From the NCBI RefSeq assembly GCF_017868775.1, contig NZ_CP053381.1:1984001-2048000 (forward strand): a stretch of DNA of 64,000 nucleotides, given 5' to 3'. Shown one piece after another: positions 36,557 to 45,636 of this stretch (position 1 is its first letter; every line of letters starts with the position of its first letter). Below the pieces are notes generated by a model that made no database searches, was not told the origin of the DNA, and saw nothing but the letters and a program-made list of their open reading frames with translations. The position numbers were made by a program, and so were the translations under genes. The stretch comes from Billgrantia sulfidoxydans (GTDB lineage: Bacteria; Pseudomonadota; Gammaproteobacteria; Pseudomonadales; Halomonadaceae).

Positions 36557-37381
36557 TTACTCCCAGCCGGGCACTGCCCCGCCGTCGAATAGCTCCTGAG
36601 CTTTGGCCACGACTTCCTCGCTCTGGTAGGCCGAGACCAGTTGCTGGATCTCCTCACGCTCCTCGTCGCCGGCGCGTACCGCGATCAGGTTGACGTAGGG
36701 CGATTCTGGACCCTCCTTGATCAAGGCATCGTCCAGGTGCAGGCCGGCCGGCTGGGCGAAGGTATTGTTGATGAAGGCCAGGTCGACGTCCTGCAGTACG
36801 CGCGGCAGTTGGGCCGCCTCGATCTCGCGGAACTGGAAGTCGCGGGGGTTCTCGACCACATCGACCGGCGTGGCCTCGAGGTTCTCGGGATCGTCGAGTT
36901 CGATCAGGCCGGCATTGTGCATCAGGATCATCGCGCGGCCGCCGTTGGTGGGGTCATTGGGCAGGGCGATGATGGCACCGTCTGGCAGCTCGTCGATGCT
37001 GTCGTGTTTCTCGGAGTAGGCACCGATGGGGTAGACGAAAGTGTGCCCGGCCACGGCCAGCTCATAGCCGCGGTCGTCGATCATGCTCTGCAGGTAAGGC
37101 TCGTGCTGGAAGGCATTGGCATCGAGGCTGCCGTCGGCCAGCGCCGCATTGGGCGAGACGTAGTCGGTGAACTCGACGATCTCGACCTCGAGATCGTAGC
37201 GCTCCTTGGCGATCTGCACCGCGACCTCCATCACTTCCGACTCGGGGCCGGACATGGTGCCAACCTTGATCGAGCGGGTCTCGCCGGCGTCGTCGTTGCC
37301 GCAGCCGGCGAGCAGGCTGGTAGCGGCGAGAGTGCCGACCAGCGTGGCGGCGCCGAGCAGGCGGGTCAGGGTTGCTTGCAT
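36557..37381 (-). CDS. metQ: Methionine ABC transporter, substrate-binding lipoprotein
   Basis: A 274-residue NlpA-family lipoprotein. The signal peptide ends in LLAGC with the lipidated cysteine at residue 26. Mature family motifs include KVGTMSGPESEVMEVAVQIA, LDANAFQHEPYL and GHTFVYPIGAYSEKH. It captures D- or L-methionine for the MetNI importer. It is the last gene of the metNIQ operon, 25 bases after metI, and a hairpin follows. Confidence 0.95.
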   Translation of the reverse strand: MQATLTRLLGAATLVGTLAATSLLAGCGNDDAGETRSIKVGTMSGPESEVMEVAVQIAKERYDLEVEIVEFTDYVSPNAALADGSLDANAFQHEPYLQSMIDDRGYELAVAGHTFVYPIGAYSEKHDSIDELPDGAIIALPNDPTNGGRAMILMHNAGLIELDDPENLEATPVDVVENPRDFQFREIEAAQLPRVLQDVDLAFINNTFAQPAGLHLDDALIKEGPESPYVNLIAVRAGDEEREEIQQLVSAYQSEEVVAKAQELFDGGAVPGWE

Positions 37382-37406
37382 TGGGTCGTTCTCCTTGGGT
37401 GTGGCG

Positions 37407-38060
37407 TCACTTGCGATCCGACTTGCGTACCAGGTAATCCCCCAGGCTCTGGAAGCCCTGCACCATGACCACCAGGATGGCCACGGTGATCAGCATGACG
37501 GTGGGGTTGAAGCGGTTGTAGCCGTAGCGGATGCCGAGGTCGCCCAGGCCGCCACCGCCCACGGCGCCGGCCATGGCCGAGTAACTCACCAGGGTGACCA
37601 CGGTGATGGTGAGGCCGGTGACGATGCCGCCGCGGGCCTCGGGCAGCAGTACCTTGGTGATGATCTGCCGCGGTGTGGCACCCATCGACTGGGCGGCCTC
37701 GACAAGACCCGGCGGAATCTCGTTGAGCGCCCCCTCCACCAGGCGGGCGACGAAGGGAATGGCGGCGATGGTCAGCGGCACGATGGCGGCATTGGTACCG
37801 ATGGAAGTGCCGACTATCACGCGCGTAAAAGGGATGATCGCCACCATCAGGATGATGAAGGGGATCGAGCGGCCGACGTTGGTCACCATGCCCAGCGCCT
37901 GGTTGAGCACCGGGCGCGCGAGGATCTGGCGCGGGCGGGTGACGTAGAGCATTACGCCCAGCGGTACGCCGAGCAAGGCCGAGATCACGCCCGAGACGGC
38001 GACCATGTAGAGCGTGTCCAGGGTCGCCTGCAGGATCAGGTCAATCATCGCGCTGGACAT
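37407..38060 (-). CDS. metI: Methionine ABC transporter, permease
   Basis: A 217-residue MetI permease, exactly the usual length, with five membrane spans and the EAA loop EAAQSMGATPRQIITKVLLPEA near residues 130-151 (key part EAAQSMGATP). The start at 38060 has a GGAGG site nine bases upstream and overlaps the end of metN by 20 bases; ATG 38048 is an alternative. It forms the methionine channel driven by MetN. Confidence 0.95.
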   Translation of the reverse strand: MSSAMIDLILQATLDTLYMVAVSGVISALLGVPLGVMLYVTRPRQILARPVLNQALGMVTNVGRSIPFIILMVAIIPFTRVIVGTSIGTNAAIVPLTIAAIPFVARLVEGALNEIPPGLVEAAQSMGATPRQIITKVLLPEARGGIVTGLTITVVTLVSYSAMAGAVGGGGLGDLGIRYGYNRFNPTVMLITVAILVVMVQGFQSLGDYLVRKSDRK

Positions 38061-39132
38061 GGCCGAGCACCTCCACGTGAAGATCATGGGTTTCGAGGTA
38101 GTCGATGGCGCGGCGGGTCTGCTCCGGCGAGCCCAGCAGTTCGGCGATCATCAGGCCCAGGGTGCGCTCCTGGATCGACTCCACTTTGGCCTGGAGGATG
38201 CTCACGTCCACACCGCACTCCCGCGCCAGGCGCGAGATGAGCGGCGTGGAGACCGCATCGCCGGAGAACGCCAGGCGGACCACCGGGTGGGTGTGCTCGC
38301 CGGGGGCCTCCTCCAGCCGCTCGACCAGCGCCTTGGGCGGCTCGAGCTGCAGGAAGTCGTTGAGGAACTCGCGGCCGAGCCGGGTGCGCGGTGCGGTGAA
38401 GAAATCGCCCACCTCGGCTTCCTCGACCAGCTCGCCGTCAGAGATCAGGCTGACCCGGTGGCAGATCGACTTGACCACCTCCATCTCATGGGTGATCAGC
38501 AGGATGGTCAGGCCGAGCTTCTGGTTGATCTCGCGCAGCAGGGCGAGGATCGAGCCGGTGGTCTGGGGGTCGAGCGCCGAAGTCGCCTCGTCGCACAGCA
38601 GCACTCGCGGCTCGCTGGCCAGCGCCCGGGCGATGGCCACGCGTTGCTTCTGCCCGCCGGAGAGCTGGGCCGGATACTGGCGGGCCTTGTCGGAAAGGCC
38701 GGTCAGCTCGAGCAGCGGCAGCACGCGTTGGCGAATGGCGCCGCGCTTCATGCCCATCAGTTCCAGCGGCAGCGCCACGTTGTCGAATACGTTGCGCGTG
38801 GTCAGCAGGTTGAAGTGCTGGAAGATCATGCCGATGCGGTGGCGCGCCTGGTTGAGCTCGGCGGGGGAGAGATCGGTCATCTCCTGGCCATCGACGACGA
38901 CGCTGCCGCCGGTGGGGCGCTCGAGCAGGTTGACGCAGCGGATCAAGGTCGACTTGCCGGCGCCGGACAGGCCGATGACGCCGTGGATGCTGCCCTGGGG
39001 AACATGCAGGTCGACGTTCCTGAGGGCCTCGATCGTCCGTGACGGAGTGTCGCGTCGACGGGCGGCGAACGGCAGCCGGCTTCTCGAGCCGGCGAGATGG
39101 TAGGTCTTGGAGACGTTGCTTAGCGTGATCAT
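38041..39132 (-). CDS. metN: Methionine ABC transporter, ATP-binding protein
   Basis: A 363-residue ATPase with Walker A GLSGAGKST, Q-loop FQHFNLL, signature LSGGQKQR and Walker B LLCDEATSALDP, followed by the C-terminal NIL/ACT-type domain (about residues 270-363) that senses methionine and shuts transport off. A small insert rich in Arg (residues 15-30) lies after the first strand. The start at 39132 follows AGGAA; the upstream frame runs into the riboswitch leader and is rejected. First gene of metNIQ. Confidence 0.96.
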   Translation of the reverse strand: MITLSNVSKTYHLAGSRSRLPFAARRRDTPSRTIEALRNVDLHVPQGSIHGVIGLSGAGKSTLIRCVNLLERPTGGSVVVDGQEMTDLSPAELNQARHRIGMIFQHFNLLTTRNVFDNVALPLELMGMKRGAIRQRVLPLLELTGLSDKARQYPAQLSGGQKQRVAIARALASEPRVLLCDEATSALDPQTTGSILALLREINQKLGLTILLITHEMEVVKSICHRVSLISDGELVEEAEVGDFFTAPRTRLGREFLNDFLQLEPPKALVERLEEAPGEHTHPVVRLAFSGDAVSTPLISRLARECGVDVSILQAKVESIQERTLGLMIAELLGSPEQTRRAIDYLETHDLHVEVLGHVQRDD

Positions 39133-39199
39133 CTGGCTTCCTGAGAGGCCGTCCCGGTGGGGCGGGCGCAGCGACGACCAAGGAGGGAGAGCCGGAACG

Positions 39200-39226
39200 A
39201 AAAAAAGGCCACCCTGACGGGTGGCC
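39200..39226 (-). terminator. Intrinsic terminator in the metN leader
   Basis: On the minus strand GGCCACCC-GTCA-GGGTGGCC is followed by eight T residues, the best terminator in the window. It lies between the SAM-II aptamer and the metN start, so it can only be regulatory: the transcript would stop before metN. Its 5' arm (CACCC) can instead pair with the GGGTG at 39241-39245 that forms the riboswitch pseudoknot. Confidence 0.9.
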
Positions 39227-39240
39227 ATCAACGCTGGACA

Positions 39241-39331
39241 CACCCTTTTAGCTGCACTTCACGTCGCTGGGGATGGAGCGTTCCATTTCCCAGCGGCGTG
39301 GGCGCCCGCAATCCGGGTACAAATCGGCGCC
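39241..39331 (-). ncRNA. SAM-II riboswitch (metN leader) with inserted hairpin
   Basis: Read on the minus strand, P1 is GGCGCC/GGCGCC (39326-39331 with 39301-39306); loop 1 contains GATTTGTACCC and GATTGC; the 3' part has GTGAAGTGCAGCTAAAAGGG. These match the SAM-II core (GCGC-TGATTT..TTGC..GCGC-GTGA..GTAGCTAAAAAGGG). The pseudoknot pairs TACCC (39315-39319) with GGGTG (39241-39245). Unlike minimal SAM-II, a long hairpin (39260-39300: CACG/CGTG, CGCTGGG/CCCAGCG, ATGGA/TCCAT) is inserted after P1. SAM binding should shut off methionine uptake genes. Confidence 0.85.
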
Positions 39332-39347
39332 TGAAATGTGATGGCGA

Positions 39348-39376
39348 ATACTAGGACCAAAGAAGCATGCTGTCAA
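39348..39376 (-). promoter_or_regulatory. Sigma-70 promoter of metNIQ
   Basis: On the minus strand, a perfect TTGACA (39371-39376) is separated by 17 bases from TAGTAT (39348-39353). The predicted start point near 39341 is about ten bases before riboswitch helix P1, so the RNA begins with the aptamer. The rest of the 39133-39567 stretch, up to the ribE ribosome site, shows no gene. Confidence 0.85.
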
Positions 39377-39567
39377 TGCGTTGGTGTATGTTTGTAGCCT
39401 GAAGCCATGTTTTCAGTAAGATGTTCCGCCTTCTTGGATTCCGGCATGACATCGTCCTGTCGACGGTGCGGTGCCTGACGTCCATGCCGATGGACGTTGC
39501 GGTCGCGAATTCTTACACTGCGAGCCCAATCCTTTCTCACCATTGTCGGGACTGCCCAGGAGGCGTC

Positions 39568-40197
39568 ATGTTCACAGGCATCGTTCAGGGGACGGCCGAG
39601 ATCGTCGCCATCCACGAGGCGGAGGCATTCCGGACCCATGTGGTGAGCCTGCCGGAATCTCTGCGCGAAGGGCTCGAGCTCGGGGCCTCGGTGGCCCACA
39701 ACGGCGTCTGCCTGACCGTCACCGCCATCGAGGGCGAGCGGGTCAGCTTCGACCTGATGCGCGAGACGCTGCGGGTGACCAACCTCGGTGCGCTGCGCGA
39801 AGGGGATCGCGTCAATATCGAGCGTGCGGCGCGCTTCGGTGACGAGATCGGCGGACACGCCATGTCCGGGCACGTCATGGCCATGGCCGAGCTGGTGGAG
39901 CTGGACCAGGCGCCCAACAATCGCCGGTTGTGGTTCGAGGTGCCGCGCGCCCTGGGGCGCTTCCTGTTCGACAAGGGCTATATCGGGGTCGATGGCATCA
40001 GCCTGACCATTGGGGCGGTGAGGCACGCCGCGGCCGACCACGGGCCGCGCTTCTGCGTCGATCTGATTCCCGAGACGCTGGAGCGCACCATTCTGGTCGA
40101 TCGCGTGCCGGGGGACCGGGTCAACATCGAGATCGACCCCCAGACCCAGGCCATCGTCGAGACGGTAGAGCGTGTGCTCGCCTCGCGTGGCGTCTGA
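39568..40197 (+). CDS. ribE: Riboflavin synthase, alpha subunit
   Basis: A 209-residue riboflavin synthase with the expected internal duplication. MFTGIVQGTAEI opens the first barrel, HNGVCLTV is near residue 48, HAMSGHVMAMAEL begins the second half, and KGYIGVDGISLTIG is near residue 137. It dismutates 6,7-dimethyl-8-ribityllumazine into riboflavin. ATG 39568 follows AGGAGG; the frame upstream has no family similarity. I see no FMN riboswitch upstream. Confidence 0.96.
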   Translation: MFTGIVQGTAEIVAIHEAEAFRTHVVSLPESLREGLELGASVAHNGVCLTVTAIEGERVSFDLMRETLRVTNLGALREGDRVNIERAARFGDEIGGHAMSGHVMAMAELVELDQAPNNRRLWFEVPRALGRFLFDKGYIGVDGISLTIGAVRHAAADHGPRFCVDLIPETLERTILVDRVPGDRVNIEIDPQTQAIVETVERVLASRGV

Positions 40198-40398
40198 CGA
40201 ACAGGTTCAAATGACCGTTTCGTCAAGTCTGCGTTGGCAGCCGCGCTGGCGCATGGCGCAGAGTTTGCTTATACAGAGCGAACCGTGCCGCGGCATGGCA
40301 TTCAGGGTGGCCTCGCAACGCCGGCGGCCTTTGGGTACCATGTGCGGCTTTTCTCGCCCCCTGGCCGAATACAGCCCTTGTGCGCAGGAATGCCAAAA

Positions 40399-41700
40399 AT
40401 GAAGAACATGCTCGATAGCCGCTTCAAGCTGACGGAACACAACACCAGCGTGAAGACCGAGGTCATCGCCGGGATCACCACCTTCCTGACCATGGCCTAC
40501 ATCATCTTCGTCAACCCCAGCATTCTCTCCGAGGCGGGCATGGACTACGGTGCCGTGTTCGTCGCCACCTGCCTGGCCGCGGCCGTCGGCTGTCTGATCA
40601 TGGGCCTGTGGGCCAACTACCCGATCGCCCAGGCGCCGGGCATGGGGCTCAACGCCTTCTTCACCTACGGCGTGGTGCTCGGCATGGGCTACACCTGGGA
40701 GGCGGCGCTGGGGGCCGTGTTCTTCTCCGGTCTGTGCTTCTTCCTGCTCAGCATCTTCAAGATCCGAGAATGGATCATCAACTCCATTCCGCTCTCGCTG
40801 CGACTGGGGATTGCTGCCGGAATCGGCCTGTTCCTGGCCATGATCGCGCTGAAGAACGCCGGCATCGTGGTATCCAACCCGGCCACCTACGTGGCGCTGG
40901 GGGATCTCTCCGAGCCGGCCGCGCTCTACGCGCTGCTGGGCTTCTTCGCCATTACCGCCATGGCTTACCTGCGCGTCACCGGGGCGGTGATGATCGGCAT
41001 CCTCGGCGTGACCGTGCTGGCCATGATCCTGGGGCACAACGAGTATGGCGGCCTGATGTCGATGCCGCCTTCCATCGCCCCGACCTTCATGGCGTTGGAC
41101 CTGGCTGGCGCGCTCGACGTCGCCATGCTCAGCGTCATCTTTGCTTTCCTGTTCGTCGACCTGTTCGACACCTCGGGTACGCTGGTGGGGGTGGCCCACA
41201 AGGGTGGGCTGCTCGACAAGGACGGCAAGCTGCCGCGCCTGGGTCGCGCCATGATGGCCGACAGCGGCGCCTCCATGGCGGGAGCGGTGCTGGGGACTTC
41301 GACGACGACCAGCTACATCGAGTCCACCGCGGGTATCGTCTCGGGCGGCCGCACCGGACTGACCGCGGTAGTGGTGGCCCTGCTGTTCCTGGTCAGCCTG
41401 TTCTTCGCCCCGCTGGCGGGCTCGATCCCGGCCTATGCCACCGCCGGTGCACTGCTCTACGTGGCGGTGCTGATGGCCGGCAGCCTGTCCCACGCCAACT
41501 GGGACGACCCGACCGATGCCGCGCCCGTGCTGATTGCCGCCCTGGCCATGCCGCTGACCTTCTCCATCGCCGAGGGCATCGCGTTGGGCTTCATCAGCTA
41601 CGCTGCTATCAAGACCCTCTCCGGTCGCTTCCGCGATCTCAACCCGGCGGTGGTCGTGCTGGCGATCCTGTTCGTGCTGAAGTTCCTGTTCCTAGACTGA
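40399..41700 (+). CDS. NCS2-family purine permease (AzgA/PbuG type)
   Basis: A 433-residue permease with about 13 spans. TEVIAGITTFLTMAYIIFVN near residues 19-38, PGMGLNAFFTY near 81-91 and FVDLFDTSGTLVGVAHK near 252-268 identify the AzgA/PbuG/PurP branch, which imports adenine, guanine or hypoxanthine with protons. ATG 40399 is chosen because AGGA is nine bases upstream; ATG 40390 is too close to it. It is followed by apt and gpt, whose products trap imported purines as nucleotides. Confidence 0.93.
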   Translation: MKNMLDSRFKLTEHNTSVKTEVIAGITTFLTMAYIIFVNPSILSEAGMDYGAVFVATCLAAAVGCLIMGLWANYPIAQAPGMGLNAFFTYGVVLGMGYTWEAALGAVFFSGLCFFLLSIFKIREWIINSIPLSLRLGIAAGIGLFLAMIALKNAGIVVSNPATYVALGDLSEPAALYALLGFFAITAMAYLRVTGAVMIGILGVTVLAMILGHNEYGGLMSMPPSIAPTFMALDLAGALDVAMLSVIFAFLFVDLFDTSGTLVGVAHKGGLLDKDGKLPRLGRAMMADSGASMAGAVLGTSTTTSYIESTAGIVSGGRTGLTAVVVALLFLVSLFFAPLAGSIPAYATAGALLYVAVLMAGSLSHANWDDPTDAAPVLIAALAMPLTFSIAEGIALGFISYAAIKTLSGRFRDLNPAVVVLAILFVLKFLFLD

Positions 41701-41721
41701 CATTCCTCACCGAGAGCTGCG

Positions 41722-42267
41722 ATGAGCATTTACGGCGACTACATCAAGTCCGTGATCCGAACCGTCCCCGACTGGCCGCAGCAGGGGGTCAACTTTCGCG
41801 ATATCACCCCGCTGCTGCAGAACAGCTCGGCCTTTCGCAAGCTGATCGACAGCTTCGTGCACCGCTATCAGGACATGGAGCTCGATGCGATCGCGGCCAT
41901 CGACGCGCGCGGCTTCATCATCGGCGCGCCGGTGGCCTACGAGCTGGGGTGCAGCTTCGTGCCGGTGCGCAAGAAGGGCAAGCTGCCGTTTCGTACCATC
42001 AGCGAGACCTATACGCTGGAGTACGGCCAGGCCGAGGTGGAGCTGCACTCCGATGCGTTCCGCCAGGGCGACAGGATCCTGATCATGGACGATCTGATCG
42101 CCACCGGTGGCACCATGCTGGCCGCCGCCAAGCTCATCACCCGTTCGGGCGGGCAGGTGGTGGAGACCGCTACCATCATCGACCTGCCGGAGATCGGCGG
42201 GTCGGCCAGGATTCGCGAGGCCGGTTTCGGCGTCTTTGCGGTCTGCTCCTTCAATGAGGACGAGTGA
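41722..42267 (+). CDS. apt: Adenine phosphoribosyltransferase
   Basis: A 181-residue type I phosphoribosyltransferase. The PRPP-binding loop is [14 protein letters not shown] (about residues 119-132); the N-terminal [20 protein letters not shown] is characteristic of Apt. It makes AMP from adenine. It lies 21 bases after the purine permease gene and eight bases before gpt, in an apparent salvage operon. Confidence 0.97.
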   Translation: MSIYGDYIKSVIRTVPDWPQQGVNFRDITPLLQNSSAFRKLIDSFVHRYQDMELDAIAAIDARGFIIGAPVAYELGCSFVPVRKKGKLPFRTISETYTLEYGQAEVELHSDAFRQGDRILIMDDLIATGGTMLAAAKLITRSGGQVVETATIIDLPEIGGSARIREAGFGVFAVCSFNEDE

Positions 42268-42274
42268 CATCACC

Positions 42275-42754
42275 ATGAGCAACGCCCGCTACCACCAGCA
42301 CTTCACCGTCTCCTGGGACCAGCTGCATCGTGACGTGCGCGAACTCTGCCACCGTCTCGTCGAGCGCGACTTCAAGGGCATCGTGGCGATCACCCGAGGC
42401 GGCCTGATCCCGGCGGCGCTGATCGCCCGGGAGCTCAACGTGCGCCTGATCGATACCGTGTGCATCAAGAGCTACGACCACATGGACCAGGGCGGGCTGG
42501 ACGTCATGAAGGGGGTCGACCACGATGGCGACGGCTGGCTGCTGGTCGACGACCTGGTCGATACCGGCAAGACGGCGCGGAAGGTGCGCGAGATGCTGCC
42601 CAGGGCACATTTCGTCACCGTCTATGCCAAGCCGGAAGGTCGCCCCCTGGTCGACCAGTACCTGACCGAGGTGGCGCAGGACTGCTGGATCCAGTTCCCG
42701 TGGGACATGGGGGTGGCCTATGTGGAGCCCCTGGTCGACCAGGTCAAACGTTGA
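42275..42754 (+). CDS. gpt: Xanthine (guanine) phosphoribosyltransferase
   Basis: A 159-residue phosphoribosyltransferase of the Gpt type. [20 protein letters not shown] is at residues 27-46, the PRPP loop is [14 protein letters not shown], and the C-terminal [12 protein letters not shown] is a Gpt signature. It converts guanine, xanthine and to a lesser extent hypoxanthine to nucleotides. ATG 42275 gives the usual length. It follows apt closely and precedes ung by 23 bases. Confidence 0.93.
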   Translation: MSNARYHQHFTVSWDQLHRDVRELCHRLVERDFKGIVAITRGGLIPAALIARELNVRLIDTVCIKSYDHMDQGGLDVMKGVDHDGDGWLLVDDLVDTGKTARKVREMLPRAHFVTVYAKPEGRPLVDQYLTEVAQDCWIQFPWDMGVAYVEPLVDQVKR

Positions 42755-42777
42755 GTCTCAGCTGTGAAGAGCGAATC

Positions 42778-43461
42778 ATGAGCTGCCCGTTGCCCGATAG
42801 TTGGCAGCGCTGGCTGGGGGGCGAATTCGAAGCCCCCTACATGCAGGCGCTGCGTGATTTCCTGGCCGCCGAGAAGGCCGCCAGGAAGGTGATCTACCCC
42901 CACTCGTCGAACTGGTTCCGTGCCTTCGAGCTGACACCGCTGGAGCGGGTCAAGGTGGTGATCCTGGGGCAGGACCCCTACCACGGGCCCGATCAGGCTC
43001 ACGGGCTGTGCTTCTCAGTGTTGCCGGGGGTGGCGACGCCGCCCTCGCTGGTCAACATCTACAAGGAGCTGGTCGCCGACGTCGGCTTCCAGCCGGTCGA
43101 CCACGGCAACCTGGAGTACTGGGCGCGGCAGGGCGTGCTGCTGCTCAACACCTCGCTGACGGTGGAGCAGGGCAACGCCGGCTCGCACCGGGGCAGGGGC
43201 TGGGAGACCTTCACCGATCGTGCCATCGAGACGGTCAACGCCCATGCGCCGCCCTCCGTCTTCCTGCTGTGGGGCAGCCATGCCCGGCAGAAGAAAGCCC
43301 TGATCGATACCTCGCGTCATCTGGTGCTGGAATCGCCGCATCCTTCGCCGCTCTCCGCGCACCGGGGCTTCTTCGGCAATCGCCATTTTTCCCGGGCCAA
43401 CGCCTTTCTCGAGGCGAAGGGGCGCGAGCCGATCGACTGGCAGCTTCCCGCTGTGCCCTGA
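42778..43461 (+). CDS. ung: Uracil-DNA glycosylase
   Basis: A 227-residue family 1 UDG that removes uracil from DNA. The catalytic motif [13 protein letters not shown] contains Asp66, and the leucine-insertion motif [11 protein letters not shown] is near residues 189-199. The start at 42778 has only a weak GAAGAG site; the frame upstream is open but unrelated. It sits inside a run of nucleobase salvage genes, a modest functional link through uracil. Confidence 0.97.
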   Translation: MSCPLPDSWQRWLGGEFEAPYMQALRDFLAAEKAARKVIYPHSSNWFRAFELTPLERVKVVILGQDPYHGPDQAHGLCFSVLPGVATPPSLVNIYKELVADVGFQPVDHGNLEYWARQGVLLLNTSLTVEQGNAGSHRGRGWETFTDRAIETVNAHAPPSVFLLWGSHARQKKALIDTSRHLVLESPHPSPLSAHRGFFGNRHFSRANAFLEAKGREPIDWQLPAVP

Positions 43462-43575
43462 GGTGTCGAGCCGGCATGGCCGATGCCTTAACCTGCCCGC
43501 GGGTTGCAGGTAAAATGCCGCGACTCGTCCCTGCGACGAAGGTCGCCACTTTCATCCCACGCCGAGAGGTCCGTC

Positions 43576-44205
43576 ATGAGCGTCCATGCCATCCAACATC
43601 CGCTGGTCCAGCACAAGCTCGGGCTGATGCGCGAAGCCGGCATCAGCACCAAGAGCTTTCGCGAGTTGGCCGGTGAGCTGGCCAAGCTGCTCACCTACGA
43701 GGCGACCAAGGACCTGGAGCTGGAAGCGCAGGAGATCGGCGGCTGGAGCGGCAAGCCGATCCCGGTGAAGCTGCTCAAGGGCAAGAAAGTGACCATCGTG
43801 CCGATCCTTCGCGCAGGCCTCGGCATGCTCGATGGCGTGACGGACCTGATCCCGAGCGCAAGGATCAGCGTGGTGGGGCTCTATCGCGACGAGGAGACGC
43901 TCGAACCCGTGCCGTACTTCGCCAAGTTTGCCAACGATCTTGACGAGCGTATGGCGATCGTCATCGACCCGATGCTGGCGACCGGCGGCACCATGGTGGC
44001 GACGCTCGACATGCTGCGCGAGCGCGGCTGCCAGCAGATGAAGGTGATCGTGCTGGTGGCGGCTCCCGAGGGTATCAAGCGGGTACAGGACGCTTATCCC
44101 GACATCGAGATCTACACCGCCGCGGTGGACGATCATCTCGACGAACACGGCTATATCGTCCCCGGTCTCGGCGATGCGGGGGACAAGATCTTCGGAACGA
44201 GGTAA
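43576..44205 (+). CDS. upp: Uracil phosphoribosyltransferase
   Basis: A 209-residue Upp that makes UMP from uracil and PRPP. The PRPP loop [13 protein letters not shown] (about residues 127-139) and the C-terminal [17 protein letters not shown] are diagnostic. The start at 43576 with GAGAGG is chosen over an upstream ATG by family length. A terminator-like hairpin lies between upp and the uracil permease gene uraA. Confidence 0.97.
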   Translation: MSVHAIQHPLVQHKLGLMREAGISTKSFRELAGELAKLLTYEATKDLELEAQEIGGWSGKPIPVKLLKGKKVTIVPILRAGLGMLDGVTDLIPSARISVVGLYRDEETLEPVPYFAKFANDLDERMAIVIDPMLATGGTMVATLDMLRERGCQQMKVIVLVAAPEGIKRVQDAYPDIEIYTAAVDDHLDEHGYIVPGLGDAGDKIFGTR

Positions 44206-44262
44206 TTTTTGCCATCAACCTGCCTGCGCTCGGCGAGGTTCATCGGCAAAACACAAGAGGCT

Positions 44263-44293
44263 GCCCCTGAGATCGCGATCCAGGGGCGTTTTT
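44263..44293 (+). terminator. Terminator between upp and uraA
   Basis: GCCCCTG (44263-44269) and CAGGGGC (44281-44287), with GATC/GATC continuing the stem inside past one bulged base, are followed by GTTTTT. It should end most upp transcripts before uraA and may act as an attenuator. Confidence 0.85.
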
Positions 44294-44347
44294 CTGGGCT
44301 GGGATGCCTTCATTCGAACGAACGACACAGAAGAAGGATAGCTTCGC

Positions 44348-45592
44348 ATGAACGAACACGTGGCGACTGCGCAGGCGCCGACCCAATCCTTGCCCAGGCT
44401 GCTCCTGACCGGGGCGCAGATGCTCTTCGTTGCCTTTGGTGCCCTGGTGCTGGTGCCGCTGTTGACTGGGCTCGATCCCAGTGTGGCGCTGTTCACCGCG
44501 GGGATCGGTACCCTGGTATTCCACGGCGTGACCCGGGTCACCGTGCCGGTGTTCCTGGCCTCGTCATTTGCCTTCATCGCACCGATCCAGGGGTCGGTAG
44601 CCAATTTCGGGGTGCCGGCGACCATGGGCGGGCTGATGGCGGCGGGGCTGGTCTACGTGGCGATCTCCCAGGCGGTGCGCATGAAGGGCACGGCCTGGCT
44701 GCATCGCCTGCTGCCGCCGGTGGTGGTGGGGCCGGTGATCATGGTGATCGGGCTGGCGTTGGCCCCGGTGGCGGTGAGCATGGCCACCGGCGAGACCAGC
44801 GACCATATCGACTACGGTCCGGCGTTACTGCTATCCATGGCCAGCCTGCTGGTGACGCTGGTGCTGGCGGTGTTCGGCCGCGGCCTGCTGCGCCTGGTAC
44901 CGATCATGGGCGGCATCCTGGTGGGCTACGCCATGGCGCTGATGATGGGGCTGGTGGACTTCGCGCCGGTGCGCGAGGCGGCCTGGCTGGCCATGCCTGC
45001 GTTCACCGCGCCGAGCTTCCACTGGGCGGCGATCCTGTTCATGATCCCGGTGGCCATCGCCCCCGCCGTCGAGCATATCGGCGACATGATCGCCATCGGC
45101 TCGGTCACGCGCAAGAACTACCTGGAGAAGCCCGGGCTGCACCGCACCCTCCTGGGCGACGGCCTGGCGACCTCCGCCGCGGCGCTGTTCGGCGGCCCGC
45201 CCAATACCACCTACTCGGAGGTGACCGGGGCGGTGACGCTCACCCGCGCGTTCAACCCGAAGATCATGGTGGTAGCGGCCTGCTGCGCCATCGGGCTGGC
45301 GTTCGTCGCCAAGCTCGGAGCGGTGCTGCAGACCATTCCCGGGCCGGTGATGGGCGGCATCATGACGCTGCTGTTCGGCTCCATCGCGGTGGTCGGCATG
45401 AACACCCTGGTGCGCGCCGGTCACTCCCTGACGGCGCCGCGCAACCTGGTGGTGGTCTCTCTGATCCTGGTGTTCGGTATCGGTGGCATGCAGTTCGGCG
45501 GTGGTCAGTTCACCCTGCAGGGCGTGAGCCTGGCCGCACTGGTGGGTATCGTGCTGAACTGGGTGCTGCCCGGCGCCGAAGAGGAGAACTGA
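44348..45592 (+). CDS. uraA: Uracil permease, NCS2 family
   Basis: A 414-residue NCS2 transporter with about 14 spans. QMLFVAFGALVLVPLLTGLD near residues 24-43, the substrate-loop AIAPAVEHIGDMIAIGSV near 238-255 with the conserved Glu, and GGPPNTTYSEVTGAV near 281-295 match UraA. It imports uracil with a proton, feeding Upp. It lies 142 bases after upp in the same direction, across a terminator. Confidence 0.94.
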   Translation: MNEHVATAQAPTQSLPRLLLTGAQMLFVAFGALVLVPLLTGLDPSVALFTAGIGTLVFHGVTRVTVPVFLASSFAFIAPIQGSVANFGVPATMGGLMAAGLVYVAISQAVRMKGTAWLHRLLPPVVVGPVIMVIGLALAPVAVSMATGETSDHIDYGPALLLSMASLLVTLVLAVFGRGLLRLVPIMGGILVGYAMALMMGLVDFAPVREAAWLAMPAFTAPSFHWAAILFMIPVAIAPAVEHIGDMIAIGSVTRKNYLEKPGLHRTLLGDGLATSAAALFGGPPNTTYSEVTGAVTLTRAFNPKIMVVAACCAIGLAFVAKLGAVLQTIPGPVMGGIMTLLFGSIAVVGMNTLVRAGHSLTAPRNLVVVSLILVFGIGGMQFGGGQFTLQGVSLAALVGIVLNWVLPGAEEEN

Positions 45593-45636
45593 GCTTCGTT
45601 CGAAAGTCGGTGAGCGCAGCCGGTTTTCCGCCGAGT

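Noticed and set aside
39242..39286. A short leader peptide frame (12 codons) in the metN leader, read on the minus strand
   Set aside because: It has no spaced ribosome site and no run of Met codons, and the same bases are accounted for by the SAM-II core and inserted hairpin.
39377..39567. Possible FMN riboswitch upstream of ribE
   Set aside because: The conserved FMN-aptamer blocks are not visible, and a stand-alone ribE leader of this length shows only weak palindromes.
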